From Toxorhynchites rutilus septentrionalis (taxonomy: Eukaryota; Arthropoda; Insecta; Diptera; Culicidae), in assembly GCF_029784135.1 (NCBI RefSeq), contig NC_073746.1, positions 92,330,564-92,394,563 on the forward strand: a DNA stretch of 64,000 nt, read 5' to 3'. The number at the start of each line of letters is the position of its first letter. Position 1 is the stretch's first letter. The translations under genes were made by a program, and so were the position numbers. Below are positions 43,006 through 55,860 of this stretch, piece after piece. The notes under the pieces are model-generated. The model was given only the letters and a program-made list of their open reading frames with translations, had not been told where the DNA came from and did no database searches.

Positions 43006-43640
43006 TGTCACTGCTGAATAATTCTGGTACTTTATATTCGATAAAAATTATAGAAATATTTTATTCAAAATTTGTTGTGGGTAACTAAACATCTCCGCCA
43101 CGCTCTATTCAATTTTAGTACTTGTTCAAATAGCTAATAATAACGAATGTTACATGATTTCAATATATAAATTGATGCGTGCACTAAATAATGATATCAA
43201 TTGTGAAAAACTCTGATATCAATCGACGATTATTTTGTTCAGAACAGATAAAGAGGTTTATTTTATTTGCCCAATATTCTAGACGAACACCCATTGTCAT
43301 GACATGGAAAGCATTTTTTCTATGTCAACATACCAATACACTACGCGTTGAGTGGTGGTGGTGCGGTGTCCGATTCGCTTCTTCTACTCTACGCACTGCC
43401 GGTGCTTGGGGTGAAAATGCAAGAGAAACTGTACACCATGTTCGAACATCATGTGAAACATTAGGATTAAACATCGTATGTCCAAACATATTACGAATAC
43501 AAACATGTTACATTTTCAAACGAAGGTACGAAAAAATCATGTTTGTATTCAAACACAAAACTGCGAACAGCAGCGTGGACGTGTTTATCCCGGACGCAGT
43601 GTTTTTTGTGAGACATGGAAGACTGCATAAGGGTATGTTA

Positions 43641-44704
43641 GAAGCCTTAGTATGGAGTATGGAGTGTGGAGCAAAGATTTTCGATTCGGGAAATCGCAAT
43701 ACAGGACGTATACTGTCGGGTTTTTCATGATCTTGAATATACAGCATGTAGGCCGCTATAAAATGGCAGATTTCATATTTTCTGTAAACCCCATCAATAT
43801 GGGTATCAAACGAAAGAGCTTGTTTAGTAGAACACAGTTATTTGTGAAATGCGAAATGATAGTCTTTGTCTATAATACTGAATATAGCCCATTCGATGAT
43901 CTTCAATCGTCAATGGAAACTTCTGTTATGCAAACTGAAATGGCACAACAACAGAAATGAACCAAACAGAAGAACCGATGTTTTAGTATCTGTAAAAAAT
44001 ATACCGATTTCACTCTACGAAACAATTTCGTTTACTTGTGACGCACAAGTGGACATGGCACATAACACATTTATTATGTGGTTGGTGTTAAGTCAGACCG
44101 GACAATGTTTGACAGTTCTTTTTTTTTATTCGTTCAGAAACACATTCGCTGCCTTAGACAAACGTTTTATTTTGATATATTGTCACTGATGGATTGATAT
44201 GAATCAATCAAAAATGAATCTGGCTGGAGTAAATGATACGAAGAAATCGTTTACATTTACTAATTTCGAAAATGACAAACGCAGTAGACATGAATCTAGT
44301 AAATTAATAAATAAGATTAGTGACAAAAAATTAATGAACAAGTTCGAACGAAAACTCAGTTCAATTGACAGTAGACTCAGTGATGGAATTGAGTAATTGC
44401 TAAACTTTTACAAAAGTTGAATACTCAGCCAGATGAGTCAAAAGAGTAGTTTGGATTCCCGGATGTTACATAAAAGTAGGGAAATTTACAACTTAGTCGG
44501 GAGTGTTGGCAATGCTAGTCCGAGTTTGAGACATTGGACTACGAAAAGACCCATTCGTCAGTAATCAGGAAATATACACAAACCATTAGATATTTGAAAA
44601 AAATCATATTGCAGCGTTTATCTTGGCAAAAAAAATAATTTTTTTTTCGAAAAAAGGGAGTTCTTTTTTTTTTCTTCTGATCATAATAACAAAATAACCT
44701 ATAG
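43641..44704. other. Non-coding DNA
   Basis: Frames of 102-107 codons (43652-43960, 43866-44189) overlap in different phases and resemble nothing known. No repeat family recognised. Confidence 0.4.
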
Positions 44705-45256
44705 CTATGCTATATTATTATAAAGGTTATTGGTTAGGCTTTCCGAAAAACTTGTGATTAACCTTAACAAGACCATAAGATGACTAAGACTAAATATGCC
44801 AATACAATACAATATTTTAGCTATTGTGGGTGTAAAGTAAGAGAATGTCACCAAAAAACATAGCGGGGTGTATAGGTTTCCTATAATTTCATGGGAAATA
44901 TTTTTCCTTATGACCATAAAAGTAAATAAACGAAGAGTTAGGTTTATTATATAGGTATTTTTTTTATATGGTTGAAACATGATCATTTCTGTATATTTCA
45001 CGACCAACTTATTGAAAGGGCTTATCTTGTTTAGTTTGAATGAAACTATAATTTTATAAAAATACAAGCTGAATTTGCCAGATTTTGATTGAGAATCAAG
45101 TTCGCTTTCCTCCATGGGCTGCTCCCCTACTCTAATGACATACATACAAATGGCAGTTGTAAATCCTTCAAAAATATAATTGCTGTTCAAAATGATTGAA
45201 AATAAAAAAAAAACGTCAAGCTGCTTTTTTTCTTGTTCTCCTATTTTAATGGGCAA
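44705..45256 (-). other. Unrecognised 183-codon reading frame in AT-rich DNA
   Basis: It starts at ATG and has several hydrophobic stretches (for example PLCFLVTFSYFTPTIAKILYCIGIF near residues 130-155) that could span membranes, but no motif I recognise. AT-rich DNA favours such hydrophobic chance frames because of TTT- and ATA-type codons. No neighbour supports a gene. Confidence 0.2.
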
Positions 45257-45375
45257 AAAAAAAATACGGGTCTAGTTGTTCTGGCTGGTGTCGAATCTCT
45301 GCAATTTTGAGCAAAACTGAAGCACTTTATAAAAAAAAACTATGTTTTGTCTTAGAATCGCTGTTTGTGTATATA

Positions 45376-45830
45376 CACTGGAGTCGCTTTTTACGCGGGG
45401 GATACGTGCCACGTAAACAAAAACCGCGTAACAGAAAACCGCGTAAATTCCAAAATCCGCGTAAAAATAAACCGGGTAATTTTCTGAACCCCTGAAAAAA
45501 TCAAACAAACAGTGAATTATTAGTTTAAAATGCAACCCATATTATAACAATTGATTAACTGATTTTTTTTGCATGCTGCAATCGTGATATCTGTATCTTC
45601 TTTTTTTCTCAGCTACTAATCAGTGATATAATACAAAATTATTTCGTGAAAAGTCACATCAATTAGCATATTGAGTTTTTACGTGGTTGATAAGTGCCAC
45701 GTAAAAAAGACCGCGTGAATTTCGAAATCCGCGTAAATTCTGAAATCCGCGTAAAAAAAACCGCGTAAATTCCAAAATCCGTGTAAAAAAAGCCGCGTAT
45801 AAAAAAACCGTGTAAAAAGCGACTTCAGTG
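45376..45830. mobile_element. TA-flanked MITE, 455 bp, with CCGCGTAAA subterminal repeats
   Basis: Ends read inward CACTGGAGTCGCTTTTTACG and CACTGAAGTCGCTTTTTACA. TA lies at 45374-45375 and 45831-45832. (A)CCGCGTAAA-type motifs repeat about a dozen times near both ends, a design like the Tigger and the 38603-39136 elements. No coding sequence. Confidence 0.9.
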
Positions 45831-45832
45831 TA

Positions 45833-46390
45833 TTAGGTTTGGGAAAAAGTTATCCATTAATTTTGGGTGAAATTTAAAACCATTTTTATTATGCCTCGGT
45901 TTGTCCAATTTGGGTGCACTATTTTGTTGTAAAATTTTTTGTCAAGGTAGCTTCAAAAAAGCCTGTGTCCTTATAGGCAAAAAACTTTAGCAAAAGATTT
46001 TTACAATCTTCTCTTGACCCCAATTTCTAATCAGTGGAGGCGATCTGGCGTAGTGGTAACATCCATGCCTCTCACGCTAAAGGTCACGAGTTCAATTCTC
46101 ACTCCCGACATTCTTCCAAAAATGGAAGTAAAAAGTGACGAACCAGCCAAATGAGTTGAAAATCACTATAATACAGATAAAAAAAAAAAAAATTCTAATC
46201 ACTCTGGAAATTTTGAAATGCGAGAAAAAGATCGCTTGGCGCAAGTTCTGGACTGGTGGATGCATTAAAACATCCGAATCAAGCCTTCGGAATTGTGTGG
46301 CCTTGCGTTGTTCTGATGGAACAAAACATCTCTTCTGTTGGCCAATTCTAGACGTTTCTTGTCAATCGCTAGCCTCAAACGGTCCATTTG
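45833..46390 (-). pseudogene. mariner (DD34D-type) remnant interrupted by a SINE
   Basis: The right end keeps a terminal repeat (minus-strand end ...TTTTTCCCAAACCTAA). 46390-46202 encodes a mariner segment, LDRL-type LQMDRLRLAIDKKRLELANR then VLFHQNNARPHNS. The expected catalytic Asp of HQDNARPH is Asn here. A frame change follows before a recognisable downstream part (ASDLFLAFQ-like in another frame). Only the C-terminal third is left. Confidence 0.8.
46034..46192 (+). mobile_element. tRNA-derived SINE, family A, copy 4, inserted in mariner
   Basis: GGAGGCGATCTGGCGTAGTGG head and shared body; target duplication TTCTAATCA at 46025-46033 and 46193-46201. It splits the mariner remnant and is therefore younger. 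Confidence 0.92.
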
Positions 46391-47070
46391 TAGAGATCTG
46401 AATTTAGGTACCGTTCTGAATCATAATTCGGACGCTCAAGGCATATGGTGCAGAAGACAGATCAAAACTTTATGCATAGGTATTATTTGGTTGATATTTT
46501 TAATAAATTAGTTCAATATGCTTTTAAGCTTTCTACTTTGGTACCTATTTGATTGAAAACATAATAAAATCATCGAATTGAATGCTTTTCAAATGAAGCG
46601 AATGAGCATCAAACTTCGGACACTATTTATAAAAAAATCAAATTTCGGACAGATTAAATTCAAATTTCAGACACTTTATTTTGAAATTTTTTGAACGAAA
46701 ATCACATTACACTTAATTATATTCTATATTCAACTACGAAACATTTACCAAGCAATCACAGTAAACTGTTAACGATAATGAGAACTGATGAAACACGGGA
46801 GAAATTTAAAAATATTGATGAACGGGTAAATTCTACGTTCTCACGCTAAGGAAACGTCAAACACAAACGATAATGAGTGTGTCAATTTTTTTTGTCAAAT
46901 TTTTGCCGATTATGTTATAATTCAAATGTAGTTCTTATATGAAATGATAGTGAAACCAAGGGATTACTCTAAAGAGGCAATTGTGATATAAATTTTATAG
47001 TTATGTCATCAGTGCATTAAGCATTTCAAGATATTAGAACAAAGTGTCCGAAATATGATTCACAACGGTA
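46391..47070. other. Non-coding DNA, possible MITE with TTTCGGACA motifs
   Basis: TTCGGACACT near 46614 and its complement AGTGTCCGAA near 47043 may be the ends of a MITE (about 46610-47055); TTTCGGACA also occurs near 46642. The motif resembles the ends of the DD37E element at 39142-41621. Evidence is weak. Confidence 0.35.
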
Positions 47071-48053
47071 TCTTCTATTTATATATATAAAAATGGATTT
47101 CTGTCTGTCTGTCTGTCTGTCTGTCTGATTCTTATGGACTCGGAAACTACTGAACCGATCAACATGAAAATTTGTGTGTAGGGGTTTATGGGGCCGGGGA
47201 AGGTTTTCGTGATAGTTTGAGACCTCTACCCCCTCTCTAAGCGGGGGTGTTACGGGGGTTTCGGAGGTTCTATTCAGCACGCGTGTTTTACAATTGTATA
47301 GCGAGCTCAAAGCTGTATTTATCAGGGAAAACGTTAGTTCAATACAAAATTCATATTATTGGTTTTACCTACATTTGGAGTGGTACCGTCCGTACCGCAG
47401 GGTCGGATCAAGTCAGCAGTGGCGTAGTTTGTCTCCCCCCAACAGGGGGCTTCCATACAAATTAAACACGAATTTCTACATTACTCGAGAATTATTCAAG
47501 CAAATGAAACCAAATTTGGCATATTAAGGTTTTAGGATACAATAAATGTTTCTATGGTGATTAGACTCTCCACCCTCTCACTAAGGGGGGGCTGTCATAC
47601 AAATGAAACACAAATTTCTGCATTACTCGAGAATTAATCAAGCAAATGAAACCAAATTAGGCATATGGAGGTTTTAGGGTGCAATAAATGTTTCTATGGT
47701 GGTTAGACACTCCTCCCGCTCTCGAAGGGCGGGATGTCATACAAATGAAACACAAATTTCTGAATAACTCGAAAACTAATCAAGCAAATGGAACCAAATT
47801 TGGCATGTGAAGGTTTTACGGGACACGAAACGTTCCTATAGTGAATTTACTCCTCCCCCTCTCTAATGGGGGCTGCCATACAAACGAAGGTTTTTGTAAA
47901 AAGGTAAATTCAACGGGGTCGATTAGATTCAATCAATGAACAGTTCTGCGATTGGACCCATGAACATGCTCATAGTAAGAAAACGTGAATGTTTGAAGGT
48001 ATTGATAACAAAAAACAAATTTTGGGCGAGACGAAGTTTGCCGGGTCAGCTAG
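47071..48053 (+). mobile_element. Helitron, most complete non-autonomous copy (about 980 bp)
   Basis: The 5' end begins TCTTCTATTTATATATATAA after an A, and the 3' end is GGGTCAGCTAG before a T, which fits A-T insertion with 5' TC and 3' CTRR ends. Inside are a TCTG microsatellite (47100-47128), a leader-like segment, and about four tandem ~140-bp units. No Rep/helicase coding remains. Confidence 0.82.
47450..47900 (+). repeat. Tandem ~140-bp units inside the Helitron
   Basis: Units start ATACAAATGAAACACAAATT near 47455, 47597 and 47738, with a partial unit at 47876. Each carries a C-rich/G-rich fold-back (CCTCTC..AAG.GGGG). Confidence 0.85.
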
Positions 48054-48879
48054 TTGCACTATAAAAAATAAAAAAATTAAAAAATTAAAACATATTTTTT
48101 TGATAATAAATTGAATTGCACGTATTTTACTGTTGTAGTATTGGTACCATAAACACCGTTCACAATTTTAGCGGCATGGCTTGCTTTTTTTGGCCTTTAT
48201 AGAAGAAAAAGTGTAAAATGTACCGAATCTTCTATTTGTTGACCTCCATTGTTAACACCCTGTAACTCTCAACTGTATGAAACAAACAAAAAACAGCGGA
48301 AGATCTTTTTTTAGTATGGAATGTCACCTTTACAACGAGCCTGAACTTTAAACTATATGATCGACATTACGCGAGATATTGATCACTAAAGCCAACCACC
48401 GAGAAAATAACTGATAATAAATGATAGTCACAAATGATCCTAAGCAACTTGTTTTGATTATAACAAGTATGAAAAACACAAGAAGTGTTGAAGAAATGAT
48501 GAAAATATTTTTGTCCGCTTGTATAAAAATCGTCCATAGTGATGCGGTGTGCCACCATTTTCGTTTAAAAGGCGTGTTTGAAATCCTTGTTTGAATCCAT
48601 GGACTCGTGATTTCACCATATTATATGAAAAGTACTATGTCATTTCATACCCCGATTTATTTCGCAGAAGTCACTATCATTTGCTCACATCATCCCCATA
48701 TTATGAGCTCTTTACGAGCTCACCACTTCGGAAGAAACATAAACTGTATTCATCTGAAGAGAATTTATTCATCAGTCCTTTTTATTCACGTCGATCACGA
48801 GAAGGGAACAAACCAGCTGTGAATTATTGTAAAATATGTTTCCTCCACTAAATTGAATGTCATCAACTAAACGTCGCCA
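48054..48879. other. AT-rich non-coding DNA
   Basis: No supported gene. Overlapping frames at 48591-48851 resemble nothing known. Confidence 0.4.
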
Positions 48880-50690
48880 AAAAATGTTCAAAACAAAACG
48901 GATCACCACTCGCGCAGCATTGGATTGGCCGTCTTTTATTTTCCATTTGTTTGTTTTACTTCTCCCGTGAATGAATAATTATGAGTGCATAATGAAGTAA
49001 AAACGGTCGAGTTAATCGAGCATTCATCTGTCGGGTGGTGAAATTCCGAGGGCTCTGACCCGACCGATCGCACCTCTGACCGCCGTTCGAATTGCCTCAT
49101 CAGTTTTCCACTAGTCGGTCCCCAGCGAGCGATGTGGATTGATTTGGTTGGACGTGATTTCGTGCATTTTTTATCGCTCGAAAACCGTGATTTCGGGGCC
49201 AGTTACAGGGCCAATTTCGGTCTGGATCAGATTATTAAATTTTAATTATAACGCCCTCCGGTGGGCTAGTGGAACGGGGATGGGTCAATCCACCCACCAA
49301 CCCACAACTCCACCGGGGTGGGGGTTAAATGAGGAAACAATGCAATTGAAATCGAACCGGCAGAGAGTGAGCAGGAAAAAATAGAACTCAAATGTGTGAC
49401 AGAGTGCAAGTGCCGTGGTGCAATAATATTTTACTTTGTAATTAAAATATATTTAAGATAATTAAATTACTATATACGACTGGTTCGCTTTTTATTCGTT
49501 TGTTTATCTCGAACTCGTGATTCTTTTTTATTGGCCGACGGTGCGCCTCCATGGGCGAATGAATTCGCGAGGACATTTCCGCCGGTCACGATATCACACG
49601 AGCTCTGGTATTAATTACAATTTTATTAATATAATAAAATTTTATGCGAATCACAAAAAAATGATTCCTAAAGGAGATGTGATTGGAAATGAATCAGCGG
49701 GTAGAGTTAAAAATTATAATTATAGATGAAAAACCTGAAATTACACAATGATGAGGTTATTACTTCAGCAACAACGTCAAGAATCGTTCTTCCGAAGCAA
49801 TGATCCTTCTTTAAATTGTAATTTTGATAGTCGTTCTAGGTTCTGCAGTAAAACTTCATATTACCATGTTCAAGAATTCTCAAAACGATACATTTCCACC
49901 TAGAACGAACGCAATAATTCATCAGTCGAATTGTCGGTACTGCGAATGCTTTATCGCTTTCCACAAGTAAAACACAACAACACCTTCGCCTGCTAGCGAC
50001 ACATAAAACCGTGTGAGTTATTCCTCAAATTTGCAAATTAGTATATTTCACCCTCCGCTCAATCCAACCGAAACCCGAAAGGCAGGAAAATCCATCACAC
50101 TAATGAGCGAGCGAGTCTCCCAGCTCCAACGGAAAAAGCCGCAAAAATATCTACTCTTCGTAGCCCCAGGGTCAGATTAGGCTGGCACACCACCGATACC
50201 AATACACCCACTGTCTGCGGCGGCGATTCCATCATGCCCTGTCCAGTTGGTACTTGTCGCATTAGCCATCGTCGTCGTCGTCGTCGTCATCGGGTAGGAA
50301 CTTCCTTAAACCTGCATTGACGAGGTCATAAATAAGCGAGAATCGACGTAATAACTCCAAAGTTAATCAGCCTTTTTTTCTCCCCCTTCCTGCTGAGTCG
50401 GTGCTGAGTGCTGACCACGACTGGTGTTGTTTTTATTTTATTTGTGTAGTTTTGGTTCGCTTTCATCTTTGCTCCTTCGTCGTTCTGCTCTACGCGGATT
50501 TGACTGCAAGAAATATTCATAAATTCGTGCCCTAGTACGAATCAAAACATTCGAGGCCAGCAGATGGTAAATTACTGGATTGATCCTTCCCCTCCTGATG
50601 GCCCGCACTCGGGGATGAATGGAGCGAGCTCGTAAAATAACGTAAAATTATGAGTGTCGACGACGTTTACTTGCAGTATTCCGCTTTTTT
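48880..50690. other. Unique, GC-richer non-coding island
   Basis: No repeat match elsewhere in the window and no protein domain. It includes a (CGT)n microsatellite at about 50269-50288. Likely host intronic or intergenic DNA. Confidence 0.45.
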
Positions 50691-50889
50691 TTTAATCATT
50701 CAGCTGGTTATAGTGTATATTTGATATGCATCTTGAGACGGGACATAGCCTTCGTAGTATTCATCAACTTTATTTCTGAACCATTCTTAACCATTATTTC
50801 GATATGACATTTTCTGTTAAATGTTATTCTTTATTTCCTCTACTTGCTTAACTAAATATATTTGGCGTACAGGTGTGATCTAACGTTTT

Positions 50890-51545
50890 TTTAAAATTCA
50901 AATAAGCATTTGTTTGAAGCATAAAACTTGCTGCTACTGTACTCGAACTAAGAATTCTCCATAGGGATCCACCTCTTTGGCTCGTATTACAAACAATACA
51001 AGGATTTTACACTGGTCGAGGTCTGGTTGTTTTTAAGCGATCCTGTTATCAAGCCAATTTTTGATTTCTTCATAAAATCGGAACCTCTATTCAGGAAGGA
51101 CCGACACTATCGATTGGAACAAATAGTAATCTGTGGGAGCAATGTTTGGGAATATGGCGGGTCTGGTAGCATCTCCCAGTTCATTCTTTCTAGATGATTC
51201 TCTACAGATCTAGGTCATGCGGTCTGGTATTGTCATGCTTCCACTCCGGGCTCTCTTCCTTCAGAACTCTGATCAAACGTATTCATTGTAGTTGATGATT
51301 TCAGGTGAAAGGTGGAAACAAGTGGTTGTGTGTCTCGAATTTTTCAGATGCTTTCCATGTTCTTCATCATCCAAATCAAATTGCTTCGGAATCGTGTGAA
51401 TCTGTTCGTCCATTCAATGGTCGACATAAACGACCATCAAAGCAATCAATTCGAGTCGTTAGCGCACCACTTCAACTCTAGAGGATAACTCACATCGTCA
51501 GAGACGTCATACGGTGCGTGCCAACACTTGGAGCACTTTTCTGCA
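50890..51545 (-). pseudogene. Highly decayed mariner-like transposase remnant
   Basis: On the minus strand a KHDNTRPH motif (near 51230) and a downstream PPYS...TDYYLFQS-like stretch (near 51120-51180) in shifted frames match the mariner catalytic region. Stops are frequent and no terminal repeats were found. Confidence 0.65.
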
Positions 51546-51598
51546 AATATTAAAAAAATTCTGTATTAAAAACTATGATTCGGTCGGAATGTAATCGT

Positions 51599-51845
51599 GG
51601 TTGGAAAATCTTGAACGAGAATTGTGTCTGAAAATAATCTGATCATTATAATGATGAGTTTTGATAGAAGTACTAGGAATTTTATAGTAAAAGGTAAATT
51701 CAACGGGGTCGATTAGAAGATCAATCAATGATCAGTTCTGCAATTTGTCCCATGAACTTGCGCTTAGTAAAAAAACGTGAATGTTTGAAGGTATTGAAAA
51801 CAAAAAACCAATTTTGGGTGGGACGAAGTTTGCCGGGTGAGCTAG
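51599..51845 (+). mobile_element. Helitron 3'-end fragment
   Basis: It matches 6600-6813 and 33160-33383 (ATAATCTGAT..TTATAATGATGAG, CAATGATCAGTTCTGCAAT) and ends GACGAAGTTTGCCGGGTGAGCTAG, then T. 5'-truncated. Confidence 0.8.
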
Positions 51846-52317
51846 TTGAACATATTTTTTTGACGTGGGATTAAGTCAACCTAAATTTATGGGTAGTGAA
51901 ATGAAAAAATAAGCATGAAACATGCAAGAATAAATGAAAGATTTCGTATGCTTATAACTTATAACTTATTTTTCATGAGATAATCAATTGAAGAACTGTG
52001 AAATGTCAAGCCGTATCTAAACGCTCTAACTGATACGTTTTTATTAACCCGATTTACGGTTTGCCCAACATAGACTTCAAAATCAACGGTAGTTCCACGT
52101 CAACATTGCGGTTATATCAAAGATATAACCCACCCATTTTTAGAACGAGTTTTAGACCTGCATAATTTGAAAAATAAAAGAAAACGATATGTGTAAAGTG
52201 ATCTCTTCTCCGAATATAATTTTCTATTCCATCCTTATAATAATAGAGAGTTTAATGATTATGCAACGGAATATTTTTTTAGAATGCCGCAAATTCGACT
52301 GTTCGTAAAACGGAGTG
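51846..52317. other. Non-coding DNA
   Basis: Nothing recognised. Confidence 0.4.
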
Positions 52318-52325
52318 GATATGTC

Positions 52326-52514
52326 CAGTGGCGTCGAGTGAAACTTTGGCACCCGGGGCAGAAGAGTCGATTTGCACCCCCTCTTCCGCACCAGAAAAAG
52401 AAAAAAAATCATATTTATTCAATTTCCTCATATAATTTCGGTTCATTCTGCACCTCTAAATTCGTTCACCCGGGGGCGGTCCGCCCTCTCCGCACCCCCC
52501 AGTCGATGCCACTG
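52326..52514. mobile_element. hAT-like MITE, 189 bp
   Basis: Terminal repeats CAGTGGCGTCGA and its near-complement TCGATGCCACTG, with an exact 8-bp duplication GATATGTC at 52318-52325 and 52515-52522. An 8-bp duplication with CAGTG ends is the hAT pattern. No transposase. Confidence 0.88.
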
Positions 52515-52522
52515 GATATGTC

Positions 52523-52891
52523 CCACAGCTTTTTCCATAATGAATAATAGGAAGTACATATTGTGACTAAACATTACGAATAAAATATCCAAATTGTGAA
52601 AAACGGTCGAATAATTTGGAGGAATAAAAGATCATCTGTTACCAATCGAAAAAGCTTGATTGCTCTCATTTTATTTGAGTTACTTTTAGAAAAGATTTCA
52701 GCGAGAGAGTGCAACGAAATATAGATCTCTTTCAGTCCGCACAACCCTTTCATTGATCAATATAAAGTTCTCAGAGTGGTCGGAAAGCTTCAAAATAACA
52801 ACAAAATGCAGAGAAAAAAACTATGTTTTAGATATAGACGTGATAATATTTTTAAAATGCTAAGGCACCACGGTACGTCAAACTTTGTTAA
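52523..52891. other. AT-rich non-coding DNA
   Basis: Nothing recognised up to the TTAA of the next element. Confidence 0.4.
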
Positions 52892-53190
52892 CCCTTTCAC
52901 GACCACGGGGACGCCGATGTCCCAAGCAAAAATCATGGATTAATTAAATATTCACGTAACCATTGTAAATTATTTTTTTTATTTTAATATTTCGGAATGT
53001 ACCTTTTTATTATTTTTACTGGCAATACATAATAGCAACCATAGGGACATATTTGTGCCATAAATTTAAAAAAAAAGGTAAAAGTTTTTTGAATTTTTAG
53101 TATAAATTATGTTTTTAGGGTGCCTATTGATTCATAACATATAGCTAAATTGATTTAATAAGGTACCGTAACCTTATGGTCCTGAAAGGG
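52892..53190. mobile_element. piggyBac-like MITE, 299 bp
   Basis: TTAA at 52888-52891 and 53191-53194; ends CCCTTTCACGACCA and CCCTTTCAGGACCA (one difference in 14). Not related in sequence to the larger piggyBac derivatives. Confidence 0.85.
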
Positions 53191-53194
53191 TTAA

Positions 53195-55340
53195 ATTGGA
53201 AGGGTTACCTAATAAAAATATACAAAAATATATCGATTTCAGATTTAAAACTTTTAAATATTAAATTCAATTTTTGATTAAACATTTTTTAACATTGTAT
53301 TAAAAAATTAGTTCATTAATTTTACAGCAACGTTTTCAAAAATCATATTATAATCAGACATCTTGATTTTGAGTATTTGAAAAAAAGATCAAGGATTTTG
53401 AATACGCCCTTTTGTAAAAAATCAGTCTTAGGTTCAGCCGGGGTTGTGTCAAAAAAGATTGTTTTTCGGCTGTGGAATTGTTCAATATAATATAAAATGC
53501 ATATCATTGCTGGATAGTGAAACCAGGTGTATGGTACGATTATCGCTATCTCACTCTACCTACCGTCATCGAATATCTCTATCCCTCTGCTGTAAAAGTT
53601 CATCATCGACATCACGATATGTCAGATAGTGGTAAATTGGTAATTCGCGATGGTGTCGACTTCAAATTAGGGCCATAATTTGTGTCACAAACTCGTTAGT
53701 GTAATCTCTATCAGATTAGAAGACACGAAGCCGGTTTCTAAATTTTAAAATATGAATGAAAATTGTCACATCATGTTATTTAATTACTTGAAACACATAT
53801 TTCTGACTTTCATTCAACCATATGGCTATACAATTCCAAAATTGTTGCTGAATTTTTTCATTATAATATAAAACTGTCTTCATAAACAATTTTCGTATGA
53901 GACTTTTTCACCAACTGCAAACAAAAATGTTTTTAATTCAAATAGAATACTAATTTGATATGGAAAAGCTAATTTTCATTCACAATTTTAATTTTGAAAA
54001 CGTTCATTCCGACTGAAAAACAGCTATTCGTTGACGCTCCCCTAAACTAGTAAACGAAGCACAATGCCGCCAACGCGGATCGGTGTTTTGAAGAAAATAA
54101 ATACTTTTGACGTTTGAGATGTTGGAACCAAAAACATGGCGGGTGTCATACAGCTGAGTGAAACGATAAAAAAATCAACTCAAATCTGACCTGTTACTTT
54201 TGTGTGCATTTAACAATCTTGTTTTGTGGGTGGTTGCGCGTAGAATGATTCCTCTATTTTATGATGTTTAGATATTTGCTTTTCAATTCAGTCCAAGCTA
54301 GATACCTGTGAAAATCCTAGTTGTATAATATTGATTGAACTACTAGAAGACTGCATGCAAAATAAACACATTTATCTTCGACATGATTTTCCTTACAGAT
54401 ATAAAATTTCTAGAACAGCTGATCTTGGGATAATTTGGTCGATGTTCAGTCAGACCTGACTAAGTAACAAAACAAGAAAAAAAACAATTTTCTGACAACC
54501 AACACAATGGAAAGAATTTCAAATGGAACATTGGATTTCTTCACGTCAGAAGATTCCTCTCTTCGTCCTTCAATGAACACGGTATAGTAACTCATATCGA
54601 TACACATTTTTTATGCTTTTCAGATAGTTCACAGTTTTTGAAAAGGTGATCGAATGTATTATTACATCTTGTTCAGACAGAGTGGACCAAGCGTCAGAGA
54701 GTAAACAATTATAATAACTAAACTTTTCATGATCGATTTAAAATCCAACCGTGGACTGAGAATGTAGCGGTGAATCTGAATTCAAAATCAAATATATATC
54801 TGAAGAATCTGGGACTTTCGCTAAAGAAGAGTAGACGGCGGAAAACCAGTCACTGGATGTAATTTTCACTGACTGTGAAAATGGTGATCTTGTAGGTTCT
54901 ATCGTGTTTCTAACATATTTGATGAACGTAATTGAAATATTACAGTTTAATTCTAAGATTGAATTCACCTTCTTGTGTCAATAAATTCAGTCCGATTTCA
55001 CTGAACACCGACCATATGTGAGGACCTCAGAAGTGTAAGTGACTTGATCGATTCTTATTCCATCAATTTTTTTTTTCGTTAAAACTCTGCAGCGAAAACA
55101 TTCCAATTTGAGTTCACTATAGAAATCCAAATTGTCTAAATTGTCAGATACACCTAGGAATGTGTTTGCAGCCAGTGTTTGACCAAAAGAGAGAGTTGTT
55201 GAAGAGAAAATCGAATATGTCACTTACACCTCTTTCCTTTTGAGCCCCTCATTGTTACGTTATTTTTCATGTTCTTATTTGTTCTTATTTTTTCAAGGGA
55301 TTTTATCCCGACGGGCATTTGTCCCTGCTTGCGTGTAGAT
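53195..55340. other. AT-rich non-coding DNA
   Basis: Short frames (for example 76 codons at 54738-54968 and 78 at 54987-55223, both minus) have no recognisable domain. No repeat border was established. Confidence 0.4.
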
Positions 55341-55860
55341 TATATTTTGACGTAGGATTACGTCTTTCAGTAGAGGTGCCAAATCAGAAAACAGGTAATG
55401 TCTTCTTCTTCTGTCTGGGAACAAATTTTTTTTTGTGTTTTTCCGAAAGATTATGTTTTATGAAGAAAAGTGACATTTACCAACAAGCAACATGTGAGAC
55501 CTATGCGTATATAAATCTCACTGTCGTGTTCAGTTAATCTTTCTTTAATTTATTTGTTCGAGAATTAGTTCGTTCTTCCAAATCAGAAATGGGTGCATTA
55601 GTCCTGATGAAAGCGTGACATAAAATTATTGTACTTGAACCGATTCATTTATTATGGATCTTTAAAAATACATGGTATGACAGTTATGCCTAGAATATCA
55701 ACATGGAAAATTGAGCCTGAAGTTGTTTTTTTTTCAATCTGCGAATATTTTTTCTATGTTTTCCCGGAAGATTATGAATCAAAACATCGTTTTATAAAGA
55801 AAAGCGGAAATTGTTATAAAGTACCATTGGGTAACTATGCGTAGATCGGCAGTATATAAC
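55340..55860 (+). repeat. Dispersed repeat with TTTTGACGTAGGA palindrome and a diverged internal duplication
   Basis: TTTTGACGTAGGATTACGTC at 55345-55364 matches the minus strand at 17346-17370. Two similar segments (about 55420-55520 and 55735-55850) share TTTTTCCGAAAGATTATG-like and CTATGCGTA phrases, so this is a two-unit duplication. Family unknown. Confidence 0.5.

Larger units (their letters stand above)
41985..43640. repeat. Large diverged inverted repeat (about 1.65 kb), candidate fold-back element
   Basis: The left arm (about 41995-42200) and the reversed right arm (about 43440-43640) share GCAGTCTTCC, ACAYGTCCACGC, TTTTGTTTGAAT and ATCATGT blocks in the same order over some 200 bp. 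Both arms are rich in AAACATG motifs. SINEs lie between them. Divergence is high, so the assignment is tentative. Confidence 0.4.

Noticed and set aside
44705..45256. 183-codon frame as a membrane-protein gene
   Set aside because: Hydrophobic composition is expected of chance frames in AT-rich DNA; there is no motif, neighbour or repeat support. Listed only as an unrecognised frame.
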